Assembly: GCF_026627255.1 (NCBI RefSeq)
Contig: NZ_JAPNLM010000003.1
Span: 310,001-374,000 of the forward strand
Direction of reading: 5' to 3'
Source: Streptomyces antarcticus
GTDB taxonomy: Bacteria; Actinomycetota; Actinomycetes; Streptomycetales; Streptomycetaceae
Length of the DNA: 64,000 bases
Below the pieces are notes generated by a model. The model searched no databases and had not been told where the DNA came from. It saw only the letters and a list, made by a program, of their open reading frames with translations. Positions 57,359 to 64,000 of the stretch are shown in pieces (position 1 is the stretch's first letter; each line of letters opens with the position of its first letter). Both the position numbers and the translations under genes were made by a program.

Positions 57359-57599
57359 GGTGCGGAGACCCCGCTTTCTGCCTGGGGAGGTGCTCCCGGC
57401 CGGAAGTTACGGCAGCGTAGGTACGCGGCCATGGGGATCGTGCCCCAAACGCGAGCTGCTGACCAGCCCAGAGCCCCGTACCCGGGGAGATTCTCGTCAC
57501 GCCGGGAATGTCCTGGCTCCGCCGGGCGCTGCGATCATCGGACGAGCGTACGGCGACGGCGACGGCGTACGCGGACACGGACGGCGACGGGAGCGCGGG

Positions 57600-58004
57600 G
57601 TGCTCGCACACGAGGACGGCGGGGCGGTCGCGCCCCAGGACGCCGGGGTGCTCGCGGACCGGGACGCCGGGGCGGTCGCGCACCACGGCGGGCGGGCCCG
57701 GCTGGGCGCGGCGGAACTGGGCGCCGGGCCGGGGGAGCGGGCCAGCCTGGTGCAGTTCTCCAGCGCCTTCTGCCAGCCCTGCCGAGCCACCCGCAGGATC
57801 CTCGCGGAGGTCGCGGAGATGGTCCCGGGGGTGGTCCACATCGAGATCGACGCGGAGGAGCGGCTCGACCTCGTCCGGGCCCTGGGCATCGAGAAGACCC
57901 CGACCGTACTGGTCCTGGACGCGGCCGGACTGATCGTCCGCCGCGCCTCCGGGATGCCCCGCAAGGCCGACGTGATCGCCGCGCTCGGCGCCGCGGTCGC
58001 GTGA
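57600..58004 (+). CDS. Thioredoxin-like protein with an unusual N-terminus
   Basis: The C-terminal 90 residues are a thioredoxin fold: LVQFSSAFCQPCRATRRIL with a CxxC active site, HIEIDAEERLDLVRALGIEKTPTVLVLD with the cis-Pro, and the end RKADVIAALG. I chose GTG 57600, six bases after GGGAG, giving 134 residues. An upstream in-frame start is possible but encodes no membrane helix, whereas homologues I recall begin with one. The N-terminus is a two-copy 16-residue duplication (GVLAHEDGGAVAPQDA / GVLADRDAGAVAHHGG; the start codon takes the first V). It may be a remodelled or broken membrane-anchored thiol reductase. Confidence 0.7.
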   Translation: MLAHEDGGAVAPQDAGVLADRDAGAVAHHGGRARLGAAELGAGPGERASLVQFSSAFCQPCRATRRILAEVAEMVPGVVHIEIDAEERLDLVRALGIEKTPTVLVLDAAGLIVRRASGMPRKADVIAALGAAVA

Positions 58005-58066
58005 CGGACGCGCCGGTGCACGCGCCCGCACGCAGCGTGACGCGCCCGACATCTGACCGATCTCGC

Positions 58067-58096
58067 TTGACTGTGTACACGGGAGATCGCCAGGCT
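58067..58096 (+). promoter_or_regulatory. Promoter for the leader peptide (leaderless transcript)
   Basis: TTGACT (58067-58072) and CAGGCT (58091-58096) have an 18-bp spacer. The predicted start is within a base or so of ATG 58103, so the leader peptide would be translated from a leaderless mRNA. Confidence 0.5.
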
Positions 58097-58102
58097 GGTG
58101 GG

Positions 58103-58183
58103 ATGCGGTATGAACTCCTGCTCTTCGGACGGGTCCACGTGGACCTCGTCCGGCACGCGAGCGCGCGCTGTCCGGGCCGCTGA
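58103..58183 (+). CDS. Putative cysteine-type leader peptide
   Basis: The 26-codon frame encodes MRYELLLFGRVHVDLVRHAS followed by ARCPGR. The RxHVDLVRxASxxC pattern is that of the actinobacterial leader peptides placed before sulfur-related genes, where ribosome stalling at a Cys codon controls the downstream operon. It has no Shine-Dalgarno but a promoter at leaderless distance. It ends 62 bp before the flavin reductase start. Confidence 0.65.
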   Translation: MRYELLLFGRVHVDLVRHASARCPGR

Positions 58184-58245
58184 ACGACCCCGGCCCCGAC
58201 TCCAGACCAGCGCCCGCTTCTCCCGTGGCAGAAGGAAGAGACCCG

Positions 58246-58776
58246 ATGACCGCTCCCAGCGCCCCGACCGTCCCGTCGCCCCGATCGGGAGCGGGCCTTC
58301 CCGGCTCGCCCGACCTCCTGCGCTCCGTGTTCCGGCAGCACGCGGCCGGAGTCGCCGTGATCACCGCCCAGGACGGGGGGCGGCCCACCGGGTTCACCGC
58401 CACCTCCCTCAACTCCGTGTCGGCCGACCCGCCGCTGCTCTCGTTCACGATCGGGACGGGGGCCTCCAGCTGGCCGGCCGTCCGCGACAGCGAGTACCTC
58501 GGCGTCCACATACTGGGCGAACACCAGAAGGACCTGGCCGGTCTGTTCGCCCGTAGCGGAGCGGACCGCTTCGGTCCGGAGACGGGCTGGGCGCAGGGGC
58601 CGCACGGTGTTCCGGTGCTGGGCGGGGTACTGGCGTGGCTGGTGTGCCGGGTGGTGGCGCGGGTGCCCGCGGGGGCGCACCGGGTGATCATCGCGGAGGC
58701 GGTCGCCGGGGATCCGGCCGGGGAAGGGCGCCCCCTGCTCTACCACCAGGGGCGCTTCAACGCGTTGCGCGACTGA
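58246..58776 (+). CDS. Flavin reductase family protein
   Basis: ATG 58246 follows AAGGAAGAG. The 176-residue split-barrel flavoprotein has LRSVFRQHAAGVAVITAQ, GFTATSLNSVSADPPLLSF and HILGEHQKDLAGLFA, the normal order for FMN/FAD reductases that feed two-component monooxygenases. The partner oxygenase is not adjacent. The upstream leader peptide suggests control by sulfur or cysteine supply, which would fit a sulfonate-type monooxygenase system (inference). Confidence 0.9.
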   Translation: MTAPSAPTVPSPRSGAGLPGSPDLLRSVFRQHAAGVAVITAQDGGRPTGFTATSLNSVSADPPLLSFTIGTGASSWPAVRDSEYLGVHILGEHQKDLAGLFARSGADRFGPETGWAQGPHGVPVLGGVLAWLVCRVVARVPAGAHRVIIAEAVAGDPAGEGRPLLYHQGRFNALRD

Positions 58777-58976
58777 ATCGTCCCTGTTGGGGCGGTGCGG
58801 GCGGCGTTGGCCAGATCACAGTTCAGCGGCCTTGCGACTTGCGGGGACCCACGGTGTACTGACGAGTAACATTCCCTTCGGAGCGCGGGCCGCCCCGACC
58901 GGGATCCGCCCGACGAGGCGCCTATGCTGCCTGCACAAGGCGGTACCAGAAAAGACGATGCGGTAGGAGAGCCGGC

Positions 58977-59762
58977 GTGAGCCTGAGGATCGTTGTCTGT
59001 GTGAAGTACGTGCCCGACGCCACCGGCGACCGGCAGTTCACCGAGGACTTGACCGTCAACCGTGACGACGTCGACGGTCTGCTGTCGGAGCTCGACGAGT
59101 ACGCCGTCGAGCAGGCGCTGCAGATCGCCGATGAGGCCGACGATGCCGAGATCACCGTGCTGACGGTGGGCCCCGAGGACGCCAAGGACGCGCTGCGCAA
59201 GGCGCTGTCCATGGGTGCCGACAAGGCCATTCACGTCGAGGACGACGACCTGCACGGCACCGACGTCATGGGCACCTCGCTGGTGCTCGCCAAGGCGATC
59301 GAGAAGGCCGGCTACGACCTGGTCATCACGGGCATGGCGTCGACCGACGGCGCCATGGGCGTCCTCCCGGCGATCCTGGCCGAGCGCCTGGGCGTCCCGC
59401 AGGTCACCCTGCTCTCCGAGGTCAAGGTCGAGGGCGGCACCGTGACCGGCCGCCGCGACGGCGACACCGCGAGCGAGACGCTGGAGGCCTCCCTCCCCGC
59501 GCTCGTCTCGGTGACGGACCAGTCGGGCGAGGCCCGCTACCCGTCCTTCAAGGGCATCATGGCCGCCAAGAAGAAGCCGGTCGAGTCCTGGGACCTGGAG
59601 GAGCTGGAGATCGAGGCCGACGAGGTCGGCCTGGAGGGCTCCTGGACCGCGGTCGACTCCGCGGCGCAGCGCCCGGCCCGTACCGCCGGCACGATCGTCA
59701 AGGACGAGGGCGAGGGCGGCAAGCAGCTGGCCGGCTTCCTTGCGGAGCAGAAGTTCATCTAA
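58977..59762 (+). CDS. etfB: Electron transfer flavoprotein, beta subunit
   Basis: This 261-residue protein from GTG 58977 starts LRIVVCVKYVPDATGD and has LSELDEYAVEQALQIAD, DLVITGMASTDGAMGVLPA and SFKGIMAAKKKPVESWDLEEL, the ETF-beta pattern including the AMP-binding region. With EtfA it accepts electrons from acyl-CoA dehydrogenases and passes them to ETF:quinone reductase. etfA follows after 91 bp. The acyl-CoA dehydrogenases of the peptide cluster at the other end of this window would also need such an acceptor. Confidence 0.96.
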   Translation: MSLRIVVCVKYVPDATGDRQFTEDLTVNRDDVDGLLSELDEYAVEQALQIADEADDAEITVLTVGPEDAKDALRKALSMGADKAIHVEDDDLHGTDVMGTSLVLAKAIEKAGYDLVITGMASTDGAMGVLPAILAERLGVPQVTLLSEVKVEGGTVTGRRDGDTASETLEASLPALVSVTDQSGEARYPSFKGIMAAKKKPVESWDLEELEIEADEVGLEGSWTAVDSAAQRPARTAGTIVKDEGEGGKQLAGFLAEQKFI

Positions 59763-59853
59763 GGCCCGGCCCGGCCGGCCGGAAGCCCTTCCCGGAGCTC
59801 CGGCCAACCCCTCTTAGCCCCCAGACACTTCGCAATCGCAGGAGAGCAGTCCC

Positions 59854-60816
59854 ATGGCTGAAGTTCTCGTCTACGTCGACCACGTGGACGGCGCCGTCCG
59901 CAAGCCCACCCTCGAACTGCTGACGCTGGCCCGCCGCCTCGGCGAGCCCGTCGCCGTCGCCCTGGGCGCCGGCGCGGACGCCACCGCCGCGGTGCTCGCC
60001 GAGCACGGCGCGGTCAAGGTCCTCACCGCCGACGCCCCCGAGTTCACCGAGTACCTCGTCGTACCGAAGGTGGACGCGCTGCAGGCCGCGTACGACGCCG
60101 TCTCCCCGGTCGCCGTGCTCGTCCCGTCCTCCGCCGAGGGCAAGGAGATCGCCGCCCGCCTCGCCGTGCGCATCGGCTCCGGCATCATCACCGACGCCGT
60201 GGACCTGGAGGCCGACGACAAGGGCCCCGTCGCCACGCAGGCCGCCTTCGCCGCGTCGTTCACCACCAAGTCCCGCGTGTCCAAGGGCACCCCGGTCATC
60301 ACCGTGAAGCCGAACTCGGCCCCGGTCGAGGCCGCCCCGGCCGCCGGCACCGTCGAGGCGCTCGCCGTCACCTTCGGCGCCCTGGCCACCGGCACCAAGG
60401 TCACCGGCCGCACCCCGCGCGAGTCCACCGGCCGCCCCGAGCTGACCGAGGCCGCGATCGTGGTCTCCGGCGGCCGCGGCGTCAACGGTGCCGAGAACTT
60501 CGGCATCATCGAGGCGCTCGCCGACTCCCTCGGTGCCGCGGTCGGCGCCTCGCGCGCCGCCGTCGACGCCGGCTGGTACCCGCACTCCAACCAGGTCGGC
60601 CAGACCGGCAAGTCGGTCGCCCCGCAGCTGTACATCGCCTCCGGCATCTCGGGCGCGATCCAGCACCGGGCCGGCATGCAGACCTCGAAGACCATCGTGG
60701 CCGTCAACAAGGACGCCGAGGCCCCGATCTTCGACCTGGTCGACTACGGCGTGGTCGGCGACCTCTTCGCGGTCGTCCCGCAGCTGACCGAAGAGATCCA
60801 GGCCCGCAAGGGCTGA
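59854..60816 (+). CDS. etfA: Electron transfer flavoprotein, alpha subunit (FAD-binding)
   Basis: The 320-residue protein has an N-terminal ETF domain ([20 protein letters not shown]) and the conserved C-terminal FAD domain with [45 protein letters not shown] (seen as [23 protein letters not shown]) and [22 protein letters not shown]. It binds FAD and completes the heterodimer. AGGAGAG precedes ATG 59854. A terminator hairpin follows the stop. Confidence 0.97.
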   Translation: MAEVLVYVDHVDGAVRKPTLELLTLARRLGEPVAVALGAGADATAAVLAEHGAVKVLTADAPEFTEYLVVPKVDALQAAYDAVSPVAVLVPSSAEGKEIAARLAVRIGSGIITDAVDLEADDKGPVATQAAFAASFTTKSRVSKGTPVITVKPNSAPVEAAPAAGTVEALAVTFGALATGTKVTGRTPRESTGRPELTEAAIVVSGGRGVNGAENFGIIEALADSLGAAVGASRAAVDAGWYPHSNQVGQTGKSVAPQLYIASGISGAIQHRAGMQTSKTIVAVNKDAEAPIFDLVDYGVVGDLFAVVPQLTEEIQARKG

Positions 60817-60846
60817 CCTGCGCGTCTCTTCTCCGCTCCACTTCTA

Positions 60847-60881
60847 CGGGGCCGTGTGGTGATTCTCACCGCGCGGCCCCG
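60847..60881 (+). terminator. Terminator after etfA
   Basis: A 16-bp stem (60847-60862 with 60866-60881) contains two G-U wobbles and a 3-base loop. It ends 31 bp after the etfA stop plus leader, and a TTT run follows shortly after. It is a good intrinsic terminator. Confidence 0.8.
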
Positions 60882-60990
60882 AGTCGTTTGTCCAGGACGG
60901 CCGGGGGACCATTGACGGAGCGGAACGGCGTGACTAAATTCTGCTATGCGGATCTAAGATTCCGTGAAGCGGAAAAGAGGAGAGTGCACG

Positions 60991-62289
60991 ATGGGTCAGC
61001 AGGAGAAGGTGGCGACGAGCCTCGCAGGCGCGGTCAGCGAGGGCATCAGTGCTTCCCTCGCGCCGGTGGACGCGGAACTCGCGCGGCACTACCCGGGCGA
61101 CCCCGGCACCCGCCAGCCCATCCACACGGTCTACGTCCCCGGTGACGTCTTCACCGCCGGCACCATCCGCTCCTGGGGCGACCAGGCCCTCGCGGCCCTG
61201 GACGAGCACGCGCCGGACGCCGCCACCTTCGCCAAGGTGCTCGGCATCCCGGACGAGCTGGCCGTACCGGTCTACGACCGCGTCCGCGCCAAGCTCCTGC
61301 GCGAGCCGGTCGAGGACCTCCGCGTCGACTTCGAGGACGGCTTCGGCGTCCGCTCCGACGAGGAGGAGGACCAGGCCGCGGCCCGCGCCGCCCGCCTCGT
61401 CTCCGAGGCCTTCTCCAACGGCACCAACGCCCCGTACATGGGCGTCCGCATGAAGTGCATGGAGTCCAACGTCCGCGACCGCGGCATCCGGACCACCGAC
61501 ATCTTCCTCTCCGGCCTCCTCGCGAACGGCGGCCTGCCCGACGGCCTCGTCCTGACCCTGCCCAAGGTCACGTACGCCGAGCAGGTCAGCGCCTTCGTCA
61601 AGCTGCTGGAGGCCTTCGAGAGCGCCCGCGGCCTGCGCCCGGGCCGGATCGGCTTCGAGATCCAGATCGAGACCAGCCAGTCGATCGTCGCCTCCGACGG
61701 CACCGCCACCGTCGCCCGCATGATCGAGGCCGCCAAGGGCCGGGCCACCGGCCTGCACTACGGCACCTTCGACTACAGCGCCTGCGTCGGCGTCTCCGCC
61801 GCCTACCAGTCGAGCGACCACCCCGCCGCCGACCACGCGAAGGCGGTCATGCAGGTCGCGGCCGCCGGCACCGGCGTACGCGTCTCCGACGGTTCGACGA
61901 ACGTCCTGCCGATCGGCACCACCGAGCACGTCCACGAGGCGTGGAAGCTGCACTACGGCCTCACCCGGCGGGCCCTGGCCCGCGCGTACTACCAGGGCTG
62001 GGACATGCACCCGGCGCACCTGCCGACCCGCTACGCGGCCGTCTTCACCTTCTACCGCGAGGGCCTCGCCACCGCCGCCGCGCGCCTGAAGGCGTACGTC
62101 GCCAAGATCGAGGGCGACGTGATGGACGAGCCCGCCACCGCCAAGGCCCTGGCCGGCTACCTGGTACGCGGCCTCGACTGCGGCGCCGTCGGAGCCGAGG
62201 AGGTCGCCGCCCTGACCGGCCTCACCCGCGCGGAGCTCGACGCCTTCGCGATCCCGCGCCGCTCGGCCACACTGACCGCCAGCAGCTGA
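60991..62289 (+). CDS. DUF6986 family protein (HpcH/CitE aldolase-like)
   Basis: ATG 60991 follows a GAGGAG element. The 432-residue protein resembles the HpcH/HpaI or CitE aldolase superfamily: VDFEDGFGVRSDEEEDQAA with acidic metal-type residues, VLTLPKVTYAEQVSAF, GFEIQIETSQSIVASDG and GLHYGTFDYSACVG. These features suggest a TIM-barrel that binds a divalent metal and a CoA ester or keto acid, but the reaction is unknown. It stands between terminators, so it is probably monocistronic. Confidence 0.85.
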   Translation: MGQQEKVATSLAGAVSEGISASLAPVDAELARHYPGDPGTRQPIHTVYVPGDVFTAGTIRSWGDQALAALDEHAPDAATFAKVLGIPDELAVPVYDRVRAKLLREPVEDLRVDFEDGFGVRSDEEEDQAAARAARLVSEAFSNGTNAPYMGVRMKCMESNVRDRGIRTTDIFLSGLLANGGLPDGLVLTLPKVTYAEQVSAFVKLLEAFESARGLRPGRIGFEIQIETSQSIVASDGTATVARMIEAAKGRATGLHYGTFDYSACVGVSAAYQSSDHPAADHAKAVMQVAAAGTGVRVSDGSTNVLPIGTTEHVHEAWKLHYGLTRRALARAYYQGWDMHPAHLPTRYAAVFTFYREGLATAAARLKAYVAKIEGDVMDEPATAKALAGYLVRGLDCGAVGAEEVAALTGLTRAELDAFAIPRRSATLTASS

Positions 62290-62298
62290 CGCCCGCGT

Positions 62299-62357
62299 GC
62301 GAGGCCCGGCCGGACGACCCCGACGCCTCTGGCCGGTGGAGCCCGGCCGGGCCTCGC
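62299..62357. terminator. Bidirectional hairpin between the DUF6986 and lacI-type genes
   Basis: The arms 62299-62313 and 62343-62357 are fully complementary over 15 bp, with a 29-base spacer. They fill the 90-bp gap between two convergent genes. Confidence 0.7.
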
Positions 62358-62379
62358 GTCCGTTCACCCCGGCCTGAGA

Positions 62380-63417
62380 TCAGCCCGCGGGCGGGATCTC
62401 GCCCGAGCCGCGGGCCACGAGGCGGGTCGGGAGCTCCAGCCGGACCGGGGGCAGGTCCGCGCCCGCCAGGCGCTGGAAGAGGCGGTCCGTGGCGACCCGG
62501 CCCAGGGCCGCCGCGTCCTGCGCGACCACCGTGATGCCGGGGCGCAGCAGGTCGGCGAGCTCGAAGTCGTCGAAGCCGACCAGCGCCACCGGGCGGGCCT
62601 CGGCGGCCAGTACCCGTACCAGCGTGACCGTCACCCGGTTGTTCCCGGCGAAGAAGGCGGTCACCGGACCGGGCCCGGCCAGCATCCCGGCGGCGGTGGC
62701 CGACACCCGGGCGGGGGCGGTGGAGCCGAGCGACACCCACGATTCGGCCACCGGCAGCCCCGCGGCCTCCATGGCGGTGCGGTAGCCGCGCAGCCGCTCG
62801 GTGGCGGTGTGGATGTGCGGGTGGTCGCCGACGAAGCCGATCCGGCGGTGTCCCGCGGCGATCAGGTGGGCGACCCCGTCCCGGGCGCCGCCGAAGTTGT
62901 CGGAGAGGACGACGTCCGCGTCGATCCGCCCCGCGGGGCGGTCCACGAACACCGTGGCCACCCCGGCGCGCATCTCCGGTTCCAGGTAGCGGTGGTCGTC
63001 CCCGGCCGGGATCACGATCAGCCCGTCCACCCGCCGGGCGCACAGCGCGAGCGCCAACTCCCGCTCGCGGTCCGGGTCCTCGGCGCTGGAACCGTTGATC
63101 AGCAGCGCGCCGTGCGCGCGGGCCACCTCCTCCACCGCCCGGTTCAGGGGACCGTAGAACGGGTCGGCGAGGTCCTCCAGGACCAGTCCCACGGTCGCGG
63201 TCCGGCCCTTGCGCAGGACGCGCGCGCTGTCGTTCCGGCGGAACCCGAGCGCCTCGATGGCCTCGTGGACCCGCTTCTCCGTGTCCGGAGTGACCCCCGG
63301 CTCGCCGTTGACCACGCGGGACACCGTCTTCAGGCCCACCCCGGCCCGGGCCGCCACGTCCTTCATGGTCGGCCGGTTGCCGTAGCGGTGCTCGGTAGCG
63401 CGGCGGCTGTGGGGCAC
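62380..63417 (-). CDS. LacI family transcriptional regulator
   Basis: I chose GTG 63417 (GGAGG 10 bases upstream) over ATG 63366, which has no ribosome site; both keep the HTH. The 345-residue protein has the LacI helix-turn-helix MKDVAARAGVGLKTVSRVVNG and hinge, then a periplasmic-binding-type sensor domain (VGLVLEDLADPFYGPLNRAVEEVA, GLIVIPAGDD, IGFVGDHPHIHTATERLRGY). It probably controls sugar-related genes outside the window. Confidence 0.93.
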   Translation of the reverse strand: MPHSRRATEHRYGNRPTMKDVAARAGVGLKTVSRVVNGEPGVTPDTEKRVHEAIEALGFRRNDSARVLRKGRTATVGLVLEDLADPFYGPLNRAVEEVARAHGALLINGSSAEDPDRERELALALCARRVDGLIVIPAGDDHRYLEPEMRAGVATVFVDRPAGRIDADVVLSDNFGGARDGVAHLIAAGHRRIGFVGDHPHIHTATERLRGYRTAMEAAGLPVAESWVSLGSTAPARVSATAAGMLAGPGPVTAFFAGNNRVTVTLVRVLAAEARPVALVGFDDFELADLLRPGITVVAQDAAALGRVATDRLFQRLAGADLPPVRLELPTRLVARGSGEIPPAG

Positions 63418-63555
63418 GGTGGGGAAACCTCCGGAGGTATCGGACGGGGCTCTGACCTTGAGGATAAGCACTCGGCCGAGAGTGAGGTTTCCGTGGCAGG
63501 GTGGTGCGGGCAAGCCACTGGGGGCTCCGGACGAGCCATGGGGAGAGGGGTAGAC

Positions 63556-64000
63556 GTGATTGTCTGGATCAACGGCACCTTCGGCGCCGGAAAGACCAGC
63601 ACGGCCCGCGAACTGACCGGAATCCTGCCGGACGGCACCCTGTTCGACCCGGAGTTCATCGGGGACGCCCTGCGCGTGCTCCTGCCCCGCAAGCGGCTGG
63701 CGGAGGTGTCCGACTACCAGGACCTGCCCAGTTGGCGCCGGCTGGTGGTGGACACCGCCGCGGCGCTGCTCGCCGAGCTGGGCGGGGTGCTCGTCGTCCC
63801 GATGACGCTGCTGAGGCAGGACTACCGGGACGAGATCTTCGGAGGGCTGGCGGCGCGCCGGATACCGGTGAGACACGTGCTGCTCGCCCCTGCGGAAACG
63901 ATCCTGCGACAGCGGATCGCGACACGGGAGGAGCCGGGAGCCCCCCAGGACGTGGACCTGCGGGTCCGCCAGTGGGCGTACGACCACATCCCGGCCTACC
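63556..64000 (+). CDS. TmrB-like AAA/P-loop protein (3' truncated by window)
   Basis: GTG 63556 (GGAGAGGGG upstream) opens a frame that runs out of the window. The 148 visible residues start VIVWINGTFGAGKTSTARELT with a P-loop, then LFDPEFIGDALRVLLP, and VLVVPMTLLRQDYRDEIFGGL, followed by HVLLAPAETILRQRIATREE. This resembles TmrB-type ATP-binding proteins linked to tunicamycin resistance, and related small kinases. Confidence 0.8.
   Translation, partial: MIVWINGTFGAGKTSTARELTGILPDGTLFDPEFIGDALRVLLPRKRLAEVSDYQDLPSWRRLVVDTAAALLAELGGVLVVPMTLLRQDYRDEIFGGLAARRIPVRHVLLAPAETILRQRIATREEPGAPQDVDLRVRQWAYDHIPAY

Overview
The window is very GC-rich, with strong G/C third-position bias, GTG and TTG starts, many ATGA/GTGA stop-start overlaps and typical actinomycete families (SARP regulators, a ramCSAB/ramR morphogen locus, DUF5134, DUF6421 and DUF6986 proteins). 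It reads as a Streptomyces chromosome segment joining accessory loci (left half) to more conserved housekeeping genes (right half). No insertion sequence, integrase, CRISPR array, rRNA or tRNA was recognised.

Left part (1-18.8 kb): the edge of a nonribosomal peptide cluster. On the plus strand are the end of a C-A-T synthetase, a free-standing condensation domain and two overlapping acyl-CoA dehydrogenase genes, closed by a 16-bp-stem hairpin. Converging on it is a minus-strand operon: a heterocyclisation (Cy)-A-T module, an SHMT-like PLP enzyme lacking hallmark SHMT residues, a DUF2461 protein, an L-threonine aldolase and a GNAT acetyltransferase, several translationally coupled. Two AfsR-type SARP regulators follow, the larger with a TTA codon, flanking a tiny secreted protein that carries the pentapeptide DMPWG twice. 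The most attractive reading is a thiazoline/oxazoline peptide whose cyclised residue is made or altered by the cluster's own PLP enzymes (inference).

18.8-27.4 kb: a MarR regulator, then a SapB locus. ramR (plus strand, with a TTA codon and a degenerate receiver) faces ramC-ramS-ramA-ramB. RamS has a core almost identical, from memory, to the SapB morphogen peptide. A perfect 12-bp hairpin and a 14-bp tandem repeat lie between ramS and the two exporter genes.

27.4-42 kb: a mixed accessory stretch. It holds a NUDIX hydrolase, an FUSC membrane protein with a possible coupled small ORF, a HelD/HelR-type helicase divergent from a streptothricin-type N-acetyltransferase, a bacterial nitric oxide synthase with a palindrome in its promoter, a beta-propeller lactonase, a degenerate CbiX-like protein, uracil-DNA glycosylase, a BNR-repeat protein, a WS/DGAT acyltransferase, and an old-yellow-enzyme gene whose promoter shares TCGTA/TACGA elements with the following ArsR gene. 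Two minisatellite-like repeats lie between convergent genes.

42-64 kb: ferredoxin-NADP reductase, a DUF305/LVIVD divergent pair, TetR, PAP2 phosphatase, M56 peptidase, DUF5134, GNAT and a GDPD-like protein. Then comes an operon-like run DUF6421-SDR-threonine aldolase, a transglutaminase-like gene whose start codon sits inside a perfect 13-bp palindrome, an MFS transporter, a CGNR-type regulator, PlsC, a thioredoxin-like protein, a putative cysteine-attenuation leader peptide before a flavin reductase, etfB-etfA, a DUF6986 aldolase-like protein, LacI, and the start of a TmrB-like P-loop protein.
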